A stretch of 64,000 nucleotides of DNA from Alphaproteobacteria bacterium (GTDB taxonomy: Bacteria; Pseudomonadota; Alphaproteobacteria; ATCC43930; CGMCC-115725): NCBI GenBank assembly GCA_030041385.1, contig JASHNY010000246.1:1-64000 (forward strand), read 5' to 3'. A model generated the notes under the pieces. The model was given only the letters and a program-made list of their open reading frames with translations. It was not told the origin of the DNA and searched no databases. Made by a program: the position numbers and the translations under genes. The first letter of the stretch is position 1, and the number at the start of each line of letters is the position of its first letter. Below are positions 1-8,960 of this stretch, in pieces.

Positions 1-75
1 TGATCAACTTATGCTTTAGCACAGAATCGGATCGCGTTGAACCGCCCGGCTGCGACACCCCGTCGCGGCATCCGG

Positions 76-2013
76 TTAATGACCGGCCGCCTTTGCCGGA
101 CCGGCAGCCGCAGATCCGGGCTCGGGTTCCAGCCCCGATTCGAGCACCGGCGGCGGCCCCGGCTCGCCCGCAGCCTCGGCCTGTGCCGGCAGCATCGCCG
201 GCAACAAGGCCAGCACGGCCTTTGCCTGGGCATCGGCCCGCGCGCGGTCCTCCTTCGACAAGACGTCGTACAGTTCGCGGGCGCGCTGAGCCGAGGGCTG
301 GCTGCCGCGCGAGGCCGCGGCGCGGTACCAGGCATAGGCGTCGACCACCGACGCCGCGACGCCCTCGCCGCGCTCGTACAGGATCGCGAGATTGACCATC
401 GCCGGAACGACGCCTTGCGTTGCCGCGCGCTGGTACCAAGCCGCGGCGACGGTCATATCCCGGTGCGTTCCCTGCCCGCGCGTATAAGCGACCGCCAAAT
501 TGTACTGCGCGAACGGATAGTTGGCTTCGGCGGCTCGGGTGTACCAGTCGAAGGCTTGGCGGTAGTCGACCGGGACGCCGCGCCCGTGCTCGCACAATAC
601 GCCCAGATCATACTGCGCCCGTGCCACCCCCTGCTGCGCGGCGGCGCGAAACCAGGTGGCCGCATTCGGGTAGCTTTGCGGCACTCCCTGCCCTTTGGCG
701 TAAAGAATCGCCAGTTCGAGCTGGGCCTCCGCATTCCCGGCCTTTGCCCGGTCGAGGTAGAAGGCGGCGCGCTGGGCCGGATTGTCGTGGACCGGCGGGA
801 TCGGCAAGGCGGCAATAGCCTTGTGGTGCGGCGCAGGCGGCGCACTGTCTTCGTGCCGGTCCAGCACCGTGCTGCCGACGATCCTGAGTGCCACGACGAG
901 CACGACCGCAGCGGCCGCGCAAGCCGCAAAGAGGATGTACCGGCGGCCCGCGCCCGCCGCGAAGGGCGTCGCGCCGCGCGCGGTGCCCGCCCGCAGCCCG
1001 AACCGCGACGTCCTCCCTGGCGGCGACAGCGGCACCGCGGCTTCGCCCGGGCTGCTCGGATAGATGTCGCGCCACCACGGAGCGGTCGGCTCGACCGGCA
1101 CCGGTTCGCCGGCCGCAGACGGGTCCGAAGCGGCCGCGACGCCGCTCTCGCCGGCGGCGCCGGGCTCGGCCAATTCGGCCAGATCGGCCGCATCGAAGTC
1201 GTCCGGCTCTTCATCGGCCTCGGCGAATTCCGCCAGATCGTCGGAACCCGCCTCGTCCGCCGCTTCGTCGCCAGCGGCGAATGCAACTTGTCCGGACGCC
1301 TCGGCCTCATCCGCCTCATCGCCCGCTTCGATCTCGGCGATCGGATCGGCATCGTCGGCCGCGCCGTCGAGCTCGGCCAGTTCGGCCAGTTCGGCCGCGT
1401 CGAAGTCGTCCGGCTCTTCATCGGCCTCGGCGAATTCCGCCAGATCGTCCGAACCCGCCTCGTCCGCCGCTTCGTCGCCCGCGGCGAATGCGACTTGTCC
1501 GGACGCCTCGGCCTCATCCGCCTCATCGCCCGCTTCGATCTCGGCGATCGGATCGGCCCCGTCGGCCGCGCCATCGAGCTCGGCCAATTCGGCCAGTTCG
1601 GCGGCGTCGAAGTCGTCCGGCTCTTCATCGGCCTCGGCGAATTCCGCCAGATCGTCGGAACCCGCCTCGTCCGGCGCGTCGGCGATCTCGGCTGCTGCGG
1701 CGACATCGCCGGCGAGCGCGGCATCGCCTGTGGTATCCGCCGGCTGAGGTGCAGCGACCGGAGGGGGCGCCGGCGCCACCGGCTCGACCGTCAGCCATTC
1801 GACCGTCGGCGGCGGATCGTCGACGGGCTCGCCCCACAGCGTATCGTCGAGCGACGACGCCTCCTCGTCTACGGGAACCTCGTCCGCCGGCGGGCGCGGA
1901 AGAAAACCGCGATGCGTCGGCTTGATCCCCGATGCCGCAGCCGACCCGACCAAGCCGTCAGGCTGTTCGGTTGCCGCCAAGGTTGCAGAGGCGGGATCGC
2001 GCGGATCGGCCAT
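76..2013 (-). CDS. Sel1-repeat (TPR-like) protein with acidic tandem-repeat N-terminal region and one TM segment
   Basis: 645-aa ORF; hydrophobic segment YILFAACAAAAVVLVVAL; Sel1-type motifs (AQLELAILYAKGQGVPQSYPNAATWFRAAAQQG, AQYDLGVLCEHGRGVPVDYRQAFDWYTRAAEANYPFAQYNLA). Confidence 0.85.
   Translation of the reverse strand: MADPRDPASATLAATEQPDGLVGSAAASGIKPTHRGFLPRPPADEVPVDEEASSLDDTLWGEPVDDPPPTVEWLTVEPVAPAPPPVAAPQPADTTGDAALAGDVAAAAEIADAPDEAGSDDLAEFAEADEEPDDFDAAELAELAELDGAADGADPIAEIEAGDEADEAEASGQVAFAAGDEAADEAGSDDLAEFAEADEEPDDFDAAELAELAELDGAADDADPIAEIEAGDEADEAEASGQVAFAAGDEAADEAGSDDLAEFAEADEEPDDFDAADLAELAEPGAAGESGVAAASDPSAAGEPVPVEPTAPWWRDIYPSSPGEAAVPLSPPGRTSRFGLRAGTARGATPFAAGAGRRYILFAACAAAAVVLVVALRIVGSTVLDRHEDSAPPAPHHKAIAALPIPPVHDNPAQRAAFYLDRAKAGNAEAQLELAILYAKGQGVPQSYPNAATWFRAAAQQGVARAQYDLGVLCEHGRGVPVDYRQAFDWYTRAAEANYPFAQYNLAVAYTRGQGTHRDMTVAAAWYQRAATQGVVPAMVNLAILYERGEGVAASVVDAYAWYRAAASRGSQPSAQRARELYDVLSKEDRARADAQAKAVLALLPAMLPAQAEAAGEPGPPPVLESGLEPEPGSAAAGPAKAAGH
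1141..1675. repeat. 207-bp tandem repeat, about 2.3 copies, inside the Sel1-repeat gene
   Basis: The string cgaagtcgtccggctcttcatcggcctcggcgaattccgccagatcgtc recurs beginning at 1194, 1401 and 1608 (spacing 207 bp = 69 codons). Confidence 0.9.
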
Positions 2014-2186
2014 CGCCTACCGATTCCAGGGTTGCGCGAGGATTTCAAGGCCGATCGCCCGGGCCCGCGAGTTCCGCCGGGTCCCGCTTTCCGGCGCCAC
2101 GGCGGTCGCCGCCGCTGCGGAACAAAATTCACGCGATTGCGTTGTGGCTGGTTGTCAACCGACCGTTGGCGAGCACGAGGACAGCG

Positions 2187-2438
2187 ATGAGCAAAACGTT
2201 GATTGCGCCAGCCGCCTTTATCATGGTGCTGGCGTTGGGAGCCTGCACCAATCCATACGATCCGGGCCAGCGTGCGCTCGGCGGGGCGCTGATCGGCGGC
2301 GCCGGGGGTGCGGCCATTGGCGCCGCCGCAGGCGGCGGTCCCGGTGCGGCGTTGGGCGCAGCGGCCGGCGCGGCAACGGGCGCCATCGTCGGGGCGGCCA
2401 CCGCTCCTCCGCCACCGCCGCCGCCGCCGCACTACTAG
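2187..2438 (+). CDS. Small lipoprotein with glycine-zipper region and poly-proline C-terminus
   Basis: MSKTLIAPAAFIMVLALGACTNPYDPGQ lipobox; GGALIGGAGGAAIGAAAGGGPGAALGAAAGAATGAIVG; ends PPPPPPPPHY. Confidence 0.75.
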   Translation: MSKTLIAPAAFIMVLALGACTNPYDPGQRALGGALIGGAGGAAIGAAAGGGPGAALGAAAGAATGAIVGAATAPPPPPPPPHY

Positions 2439-2454
2439 TTCGGCACAGGAACGA

Positions 2455-2484
2455 CCCAGGCCGCGACCGTCGCCGCGGCCTGGG
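2455..2484 (+). terminator. Strong GC hairpin downstream of lipoprotein gene (no U-tract)
   Basis: cccaggccgcg-accgtcgc-cgcggcctggg, 11-bp perfect stem just after the stop codon at 2438. Confidence 0.45.
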
Positions 2485-2549
2485 AAAGGTTGCGCCGGGC
2501 CGCAATCACGACTATTCCCGCCGCGAACGGCACGGCAGCGGGGCGGGAG

Positions 2550-3755
2550 ATGCGGCAAGACCCAGCGCAGGAGCACGACAGCACCGGCGGTTGCACCGAC
2601 GCCCTCGCGCGGGCCCGCTCGGTAGGGCCGCTGCTCGATGCCGCGGCCGACGAGATCGAGCGGCGGCGGGAATTGCCGCCGGCGGTGGTCGCCGCCCTGA
2701 TCGACGCCGGATTGTTCCGGCTGCTGCAGCCGCGCTCGCTCGGCGGCGCCGAATTGCGGCCCGCCGACTACGCCCAGATCGTCGAAGAGATCGCCAGCCA
2801 CGACGCCAGCGCCGCGTGGTGCGTCGGCCAGGGCTGCGGCTGCTCGATGAGCGCCGCCTTTCTCGAACCCGATGTCGCGCAGGCGATTTTCGGTCCGCCC
2901 GACGGCATCGTCGCCTGGGGTCCGCCGGGCCCGGCCAAGGCCGTTGCGGTGCCCGGCGGCTTTCGCCTCAGCGGCAGCTGGAGCTTTGCCAGCGGCAGCC
3001 ACCACGCGACCTGGCTCGGCGCCCATGTCGGGGTTTCCACTGCCGACGGCGTCCCGCTGACCCGGCCCGACGGCAGCGCGATCATGCGCACGCTGCTGTT
3101 CCCGAAGGCGCGCGCAGAGATGACCGACATCTGGCATGTGATCGGGCTGAACGGCACCGGCAGCGATACCTATACGGTCAGCGATCTGTTCGTGCCCGAG
3201 GATCACACGATCCTGCGCGATCCCGCCAACCATCCGCGCGAGAACGGGCCGCTCTATCGCTTCAGCAGCAGCAACGTCTACGCCGCCGCCTTCGCCGGGG
3301 TGGCGCTGGGCGTGGCCCGGCGCGTCCTCGAATCCTTCATCGAATTGGCCCGCGACAAGATCCCGCGCGGCGCGCGCGTGACGATGCGCAACAACAACGT
3401 GATCCAGTCGCAGGTCGCGCAAAGCGAGGCGCGGCTCGCCTCGGCGCGGCGTTACGTGCTGGGAGTGCTCGACGAAAGCTGGGACGAGGTCGCCCGCGCG
3501 GGTGCCCTGAGCCTGGCGCGGAATGCGACATTGCGGCTGGCGACCACGTGGGCCATCCATCAGGCGCGCGATGTCGTCGATACGCTCTACCAGGCGGCGG
3601 GCGCCACCGCGATCTTCGACGAAAATCCGTTCGAGCGGCGTTTCCGCGACATCCACACGATCGCCCAGCAGATGCAGGCGCGCCAGACCCATTTCGAGAC
3701 CGTCGGCCGGATCATGATGGGCCTGCCGCCAGACGCGACGATGTTCACCTTCTGA
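2550..3755 (+). CDS. Acyl-CoA dehydrogenase-family / flavin-dependent monooxygenase
   Basis: ORF open from 2490, likely start 2550 (MRQDP). Motifs ELPPAVVAALIDAGLFRLLQPRSLGG, IVEEIASHDASAAWCVGQGCG and DTLYQAAGATAIF..FERRFRDIHTIAQQMQ fit the ACAD/HpaB-like fold. Confidence 0.8.
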   Translation: MRQDPAQEHDSTGGCTDALARARSVGPLLDAAADEIERRRELPPAVVAALIDAGLFRLLQPRSLGGAELRPADYAQIVEEIASHDASAAWCVGQGCGCSMSAAFLEPDVAQAIFGPPDGIVAWGPPGPAKAVAVPGGFRLSGSWSFASGSHHATWLGAHVGVSTADGVPLTRPDGSAIMRTLLFPKARAEMTDIWHVIGLNGTGSDTYTVSDLFVPEDHTILRDPANHPRENGPLYRFSSSNVYAAAFAGVALGVARRVLESFIELARDKIPRGARVTMRNNNVIQSQVAQSEARLASARRYVLGVLDESWDEVARAGALSLARNATLRLATTWAIHQARDVVDTLYQAAGATAIFDENPFERRFRDIHTIAQQMQARQTHFETVGRIMMGLPPDATMFTF

Positions 3756-3948
3756 CGGCGGGTAGCGGACGAACCCGGCGGCGGCGCGAAGCCGCCGGCC
3801 TCGTGGAAGCGCCGGCGTCGTCATCCATGCCTCTTCCTCTCGGCACGGCAACGTGACACCCTGGCGATCGGCCTGAATCGCGCTGCCCGACAGGCGCAGC
3901 GGGTCGGTGGACGCGGCAGCGCGCGGACGCGGCGAGCCAGGATCGGCG

Positions 3949-4725
3949 ATGGAACAGGTTTTCATATTGCTCGGGACCATCGCCGGCGTCTACGCCGTGC
4001 TCGTCGCCACCTACCTGGCGAGCTGCCTCGTCGTGACCCGGCTCAATCGCGGCATCGAGGCGGCCAAGATCCAGGCGCGCGCGACTACGCCGGTGCTGGT
4101 GCGCCGCGACCGCCGGCAGAGCCTGCTCTCTCTCGCCGGCATTGCCGCGATGTTCGGCGCCGGGCAATGGACCTACGGCACGCTGGGCTGGGGATTTGCC
4201 GCACCGACCGGCATCATCGGCACGGTCGCGTCGGCACTGGCTTCGCTCGTCCTGTTCGACGCCTGGTTCTACTGGTTCCACCGGCTGATCCACACCCGGC
4301 CGCTCTACCCGCGGGTGCACCAGTGGCACCATATGACCGTGACGCCGGTGGTATGGTCGAACAACAGCGACCGGCTCGTCGACAACCTGTTCCTGCAATC
4401 GTACTGGCTGGTCGCGCACCTGCTGTTCCCGGTCGCGCCGGCGGTATTGCTCGCCCACAAGCTCTACGACCAGGTCACCGGCATCATCGGGCATTCGGGG
4501 TGGGAACATGGCGGAAGGTGGTGCTGGCCGCCCTCGCCGCTGGTTGCCGTGACCCACCACGACCAGCACCACCGCTATTTCCGCTGCAACTACGCCACCC
4601 ACTTCACCTGGTGGGACCGGCTGATGGGCACATTGCACCCGGAGCACGATGCCGAAGTGAAATCCAACATCCGCCGCACGGAAACCGTGCGATGCGACGC
4701 AACCCTGCGGCCAACTGAGCGTTGA
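3949..4725 (+). CDS. Sterol desaturase / fatty acid hydroxylase family membrane protein
   Basis: Histidine-box motifs FYWFHRLIHT, HQWHHM, HHDQHH with TM segments; start at MEQVFILL within ORF 3907-4725. Confidence 0.85.
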   Translation: MEQVFILLGTIAGVYAVLVATYLASCLVVTRLNRGIEAAKIQARATTPVLVRRDRRQSLLSLAGIAAMFGAGQWTYGTLGWGFAAPTGIIGTVASALASLVLFDAWFYWFHRLIHTRPLYPRVHQWHHMTVTPVVWSNNSDRLVDNLFLQSYWLVAHLLFPVAPAVLLAHKLYDQVTGIIGHSGWEHGGRWCWPPSPLVAVTHHDQHHRYFRCNYATHFTWWDRLMGTLHPEHDAEVKSNIRRTETVRCDATLRPTER

Positions 4726-4730
4726 TCATC

Positions 4731-4744
4731 GGGGCATATGCCCC
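4731..4744. promoter_or_regulatory. Perfect 14-bp palindrome GGGGCATATGCCCC upstream of the encapsulin operon
   Basis: Read directly; lies 5 nt after the desaturase stop and 31 nt before the ferritin start. Confidence 0.5.
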
Positions 4745-4775
4745 AATTGACGATAACCGAGCCCTGGATCGAGGC

Positions 4776-5159
4776 ATGTCGAGCGAAAATCTGCACATTC
4801 CCCGCGAGCTGCTGTCGCAGGAGGCGCGCCTTCTGCACAACGCGATCACCTCGCTGGTGGAGGAGCTGGAGGCGGTCGACTGGTACCGCCAGCGCGCCGA
4901 CGACACCGAGGACGATGCATTGCGCGCAATCCTCCTGCACAATATGCGCGAGGAGATGGAGCACGCCTCGATGGTGCTCGAGTGGATCCGGCGACGAAAC
5001 CCGGATTTTGCCGGGCACCTCAAGACCTACCTGTTCACCGATACGCCGATCACCGAAACCGAGAAGGCGGTCGAAGCCGGCGCCGCCGAGGGCGGCGGCG
5101 GGCAACTCGGGCGCACCGATCTCGCGCCGACCATCGGCTCTTTAAAGGGGCAACGGTAG
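4776..5159 (+). CDS. Encapsulated ferritin-like protein (EncFtn family) with C-terminal targeting peptide
   Basis: MEELEAVDWY-type core (SLVEELEAVDWYRQRADDTEDDALRAILLHNMREEMEHASMVLEWIRR...HLKTYLFTDTPIT); C-terminus LGRTDLAPTIGSLKGQR resembles the encapsulin cargo-loading peptide. Confidence 0.92.
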   Translation: MSSENLHIPRELLSQEARLLHNAITSLVEELEAVDWYRQRADDTEDDALRAILLHNMREEMEHASMVLEWIRRRNPDFAGHLKTYLFTDTPITETEKAVEAGAAEGGGGQLGRTDLAPTIGSLKGQR

Positions 5160-5998
5160 TGGACTATCTCAATCGCGGGCTCGCGCCCCTCCCCGCTTCG
5201 GTCTGGGACGCGATCGACGGGCGGGCGATCAAGGCCGCACGCGAGCGGCTGACCGGCCGGCGCTTTCTCGACATCGAGGGGCCGTTCGGCGCCGGCCTCA
5301 CCACGATCGAGGTCGGCAACGATGATTATTGCCGGCAGCCCGGGCCGGACGAAGCCGGCGCGATTCTCGGCCGCGCCCTGCCGGTGCCGATGCTGCGCAA
5401 GAGTTTTCGCCTCAGCATCCGCCGCGTCGCCGCCCATGTCGAGAACGGTCAGCCGCTCGACCTGTCACCCGCCGAGGACGCGGCCGAGGCTGTTGCCGAC
5501 CGCGAGGAGGAATTCATCTACAAGGGACAGGTGGATTTCGGCATTCCAGGGCTGCTGACGGTCGACGGCCGCCACCAGATCGCCGGGTCCGACTGGTCGT
5601 CGCCCGACGGCGCGCTGAAGGACGTGCTCGCCGCAGCGACGACGCTCGACGATGCCGGGTTTCGCGGGCCTTATGCGCTGGTGCTGGCGCCGGCCTATTA
5701 CAATGATCTGTTCCACCTCTATCCCGGCACCGACGTGATCGGGCTCGAGCATCTGCGCCGGCTCTGCACCGCCGGCATCTACAAGACGGCGATCGAGGGC
5801 GGCGCCCTGATCGACGCGAGCGTCGGCGTCTTGGTACAGGGGCAGGATTTTCACGCCGGCTATGTCGGGCACGATGGCGTGCACTACCAGCTCTACATCA
5901 GCGAGAGCATCGTCGTGCGCATCGACAAGCCGCGCGCCATCTGCGCGATCGGGGCACGCACCGCCAGCCGGCAGGGACGGGCCGCGGCCTCGGGCTGA
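5159..5998 (+). CDS. Family 1 encapsulin nanocompartment shell protein
   Basis: GTG start overlaps the preceding stop (tagtg). VDYLNRGLAPLPASVWDAIDGRAIKAARERLTGRRFLDIEGPFGAGLTTIEVG ... YKTAIEGGALIDASVGVLVQGQDFHAGYVG typical of HK97-fold encapsulins. Confidence 0.93.
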   Translation: MDYLNRGLAPLPASVWDAIDGRAIKAARERLTGRRFLDIEGPFGAGLTTIEVGNDDYCRQPGPDEAGAILGRALPVPMLRKSFRLSIRRVAAHVENGQPLDLSPAEDAAEAVADREEEFIYKGQVDFGIPGLLTVDGRHQIAGSDWSSPDGALKDVLAAATTLDDAGFRGPYALVLAPAYYNDLFHLYPGTDVIGLEHLRRLCTAGIYKTAIEGGALIDASVGVLVQGQDFHAGYVGHDGVHYQLYISESIVVRIDKPRAICAIGARTASRQGRAAASG

Positions 5999-6030
5999 TC
6001 CCTGCCGCGCCCGGCCCCGCCACCCGGGTT

Positions 6031-6393
6031 CTACGCGGTCAGCACTTCAAGCACGTGCCCGTTGGGGTCCTCGAAATAAAACCCGCGGCCGCCGCGCCGA
6101 TGGTTGATCTGCATGTCGGCACGGTCGCGCGGCCCGCTGCCATAGGCGATGCCTTCGTCCCTGACGCGCGCGAAAATCGCGTCGAATTCCGCATCACCCA
6201 CCTTGAACGCATAGTGGTGATGCTCGAAATCGCCGCGCTCGTCGAAATCGAGCGTCAGCGCCTCATTGACCTGGACCGGGGCGAAATGGGAATGAAGGCC
6301 GCGAAATTCGAGGCCGAAGATGCGGGCGAAAAACTGCGCCGAGGCGATCTTGTCATGCGCCGGCACGATGGTGTGGTCGAGGGCGATGGCCAT
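6031..6393 (-). CDS. VOC (glyoxalase/dioxygenase-like) family protein
   Basis: MAIALDHTIVPAHDKIASAQFFARIFGLEF ... GRGFYFEDPNGHVLEVLT. Confidence 0.88.
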   Translation of the reverse strand: MAIALDHTIVPAHDKIASAQFFARIFGLEFRGLHSHFAPVQVNEALTLDFDERGDFEHHHYAFKVGDAEFDAIFARVRDEGIAYGSGPRDRADMQINHRRGGRGFYFEDPNGHVLEVLTA

Positions 6394-6523
6394 GGCAATC
6401 TCCGCTGCTGTGTAGGCAAGAGATGGGACGCAACCGGGCGCAATGGAGGGTAGCGCGGAACGGGGTTTCACCCAAGCTGCCCGTCCGGCACGATGCCGCC
6501 GCCCTGGCCAGAACCGACCGGCG

Positions 6524-7105
6524 ATGATATTCGGCATCGTTTCCGACATTCACTGCAACGCCGCCGGCCTCGTCGAGGCGCTGCGGCTGATGGGCGATAT
6601 CGACGAGCTGATCTGCCTCGGCGACAGCATCTGGGAGTATCGCTTTTCCAACGACGTCGTGCAGATCCTCAAGGACCGCGGCGCGCACACGATCCTCGGC
6701 AACCACGAGGAAGGATTCTTCGGGCCGCTCGGAGCCCGCGCGCGCGAACGCCCGGGGAGCGACGCGAGGCTGCTGGAGTGGCTGGGCGAAAGACCGCACC
6801 GGCTCAGCCTCGACATCGACGGCAAGCGGCTGCTGCTGGTCCATTCGACGCCGTGGGAGCCGCGCGGCGCCTATATCCACCCGGAAAGCGCATTGCTGTC
6901 CCGGTTTGCCGAGGCCGATGCCGATTTCGTTCTCTACGGCCACACCCATGCACAACTCGCGCGGCGCATCGGCCGGGTGTTGGTGATCAACCCGGGTTCC
7001 GCCGGTGACGCCCGCGACAACCGAAACGGGCGATTGCTGTCATGCGCGGTGCTCGATACCGACAGCGAAGAGGTGCGCGTGATCGATTTTCCGGACCCCC
7101 AATGA
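6524..7105 (+). CDS. Metallophosphoesterase family protein (YfcE-like)
   Basis: MIFGIVSDIHCN...LGDS...LGNHE...HSTP...YGHTH..NPGS. Confidence 0.9.
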   Translation: MIFGIVSDIHCNAAGLVEALRLMGDIDELICLGDSIWEYRFSNDVVQILKDRGAHTILGNHEEGFFGPLGARARERPGSDARLLEWLGERPHRLSLDIDGKRLLLVHSTPWEPRGAYIHPESALLSRFAEADADFVLYGHTHAQLARRIGRVLVINPGSAGDARDNRNGRLLSCAVLDTDSEEVRVIDFPDPQ

Positions 7106-7557
7106 GCACCGAGCCCCGCTACTTCGAAGATTACCCGGCGGGCGCCGTGCTTAGCGGCGGCGCGATGCCGGTCAGCGAGAAGGATATTCTCGATTTCGCC
7201 CGCCGCTGGGACCCGCAGGCGATGCATACCGACATCGAGGCGGCAACGCGCGGCCCGTTTGGCGGGCTCATCGCCAGCGGCTGGCACACCGGCGCGATGA
7301 TGATGCGCCTGTTCACCGAGGTGTTCCTGTCGCCGGCCTCCGGCCTCGCCTCGCCGGGCCTTGACGAATTGCGCTGGGTCAAGCCGGTAAGGGCGGGCGA
7401 TGTGCTGAGCCTCAGGGTTACGGTTCTGGAGGCGCGCCGCTCACGCTCGAAACCCGATCAGGGCGTGATCCGGACCCTGGTCGAGGTGTTGAACCAGAAC
7501 GGCGAAGCGGTGATGACCCTGAAGCCGATCAGCCTGGTGCGATGCCGCCCGGCGTGA
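7102..7557 (+). CDS. MaoC family dehydratase
   Basis: ATGA overlap with previous gene; YFEDYPAGAVLSGGAMPVSEKDILDFARRWDPQAMHTD..GGLIASGWHTGAMMMRL. Confidence 0.9.
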   Translation: MSTEPRYFEDYPAGAVLSGGAMPVSEKDILDFARRWDPQAMHTDIEAATRGPFGGLIASGWHTGAMMMRLFTEVFLSPASGLASPGLDELRWVKPVRAGDVLSLRVTVLEARRSRSKPDQGVIRTLVEVLNQNGEAVMTLKPISLVRCRPA

Positions 7558-7634
7558 GCCGGGGCCTGTTCGACGCGCGTACCGCGCGCACGCACTTGTG
7601 ATGTTATTTCGACGAGAATGCGTCAGATAATGGA

Positions 7635-7651
7635 TTGGCGCCGGGCGCCAA
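7635..7651. promoter_or_regulatory. 17-bp palindrome TTGGCGCC-G-GGCGCCAA upstream of the 7906 LuxR gene
   Basis: Perfect 8-bp arms around one nucleotide. Confidence 0.4.
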
Positions 7652-7905
7652 CCGCAAAGGCGCGTTCCAAGATTCGACCAGAGGTCGAAAATCCCGTGCA
7701 GGCGTTTCGTCATTGACCAATGGGATTACCTCTGCCGAACAGATATCTAAAATGTCGAGCGTCTTGTATGAATGCGCCGAGGTAGTGGGAACTGTCTCAC
7801 CAAAACAGGGCGAACGCCCGGATCACATTCCAAATAGACGACCGAAAAGGGAATTTCGTAGGGGGATTGCGTTGCAAACGGGGGCCCAATACGGGAATCC
7901 AGGAC

Positions 7906-8811
7906 ATGGAAAAGATCTTTTTGGTCTTGCAATCGCGTCTCATGCGAGAGGGGTTGCGTAAGCTACTTTGCGATGCGGGATTCCAGGTAGTAGCCGAAGC
8001 ATCGACAGTGGACGACGCCCTGCAGTTGAGTGAACTTCATCCCGATCAGGAGATAAGCCTCACAATTCTCGAAGGTTCTCTCTGCCGAAAGCATGAGGGA
8101 TTACTCTCTTCGATACGTCATGCCTTACCAAAAAGCCGTCTCACTATTCTTGCTACGGGAGATGACCTTCTGTACCTGAAGCACGAGCATATCATGGCAG
8201 CGGATTGTATCCTTTCGCTGGATATATCCGGCGAAATCATGATGCAATCTCTGCGATTGCTTCAGCTTGGCCAGCGGGTAATGCCGATGGAACTGGTCAT
8301 GTTGCTCTTCACGTCGATGACGGTTGGAGTAACTCCACCGAAGCCGGTTCCGGCCGCGCTCGATGACCAGATTCCCGTCGGCAAGCAGTCGCTGTCGCAG
8401 CGCGAGGTCGAAATCCTGCGGTATCTGGTCGATGGCTGCTCAAACAAGCTGATCGCGCGCCGCCTGGGCATCACCGAGGCGACGGTGAAGGTTCACCTCA
8501 AGGGTGTGTTGCGCAAGGTCCGTGCGGCCAACCGTACGCAAGCTGCCATCTGGGCGTTGAACAACGGGATCACCGGCTTGGCATCTGCACCGGGGAACGG
8601 CGGCGGCCTCGACCGCCTCATCGCATCGCCCGAAAGCGCCGAGCCGGAACTCGACGCGCCGGACATCGTGGTGAGCAAGACGCCGACGCGGATCAAGCGC
8701 GTGGCTGCGGCAGCTGAACACGCCCCGCCGCCAGCCGACCCGGCCATCGTCCCGGCGCCGCTCTCGCTCTCGGACGCCGGCGCGGCCTACACGCCGGTCC
8801 CGCTGCCCTGA
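7906..8811 (+). CDS. LuxR-family response-regulator-like transcription factor with degenerate receiver
   Basis: C-terminal LuxR HTH (LSQREVEILRYLVDGCSNKLIARRLGITEATVKVHLKGVLRKVRAANRTQAAIWAL); N-terminal REC-like fold lacking the acidic pair, phosphoacceptor Asp and conserved Lys. Confidence 0.9.
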   Translation: MEKIFLVLQSRLMREGLRKLLCDAGFQVVAEASTVDDALQLSELHPDQEISLTILEGSLCRKHEGLLSSIRHALPKSRLTILATGDDLLYLKHEHIMAADCILSLDISGEIMMQSLRLLQLGQRVMPMELVMLLFTSMTVGVTPPKPVPAALDDQIPVGKQSLSQREVEILRYLVDGCSNKLIARRLGITEATVKVHLKGVLRKVRAANRTQAAIWALNNGITGLASAPGNGGGLDRLIASPESAEPELDAPDIVVSKTPTRIKRVAAAAEHAPPPADPAIVPAPLSLSDAGAAYTPVPLP

Positions 8812-8840
8812 TCGAAAAACAACCTCTCGTTTCCTTTACG

Positions 8841-8876
8841 AAAAAGCCCATGAGCCACCTGCTCATGGGCTTTTTT
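8841..8876 (+). terminator. Rho-independent terminator
   Basis: aaaaagcccatgag-ccacctg-ctcatgggctttttt, 14-bp stem followed by a T-tract. Confidence 0.93.
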
Positions 8877-8960
8877 GTTTGTGCGGCGGGACGATCCCGG
8901 CCGGCGGCGCGGGAAGCGGCAAAAAGCGAGGCGAAAGAGCCGACCCGGTTTCAACCTTAC

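Noticed and set aside
37-2190. 717-aa + strand ORF antisense to the Sel1-repeat gene, plus other frames open through the 207-bp repeat
   Set aside because: Arg/Gly/Leu-rich translation typical of antisense frames in high-GC DNA; the minus-strand frame has clear Sel1 motifs.
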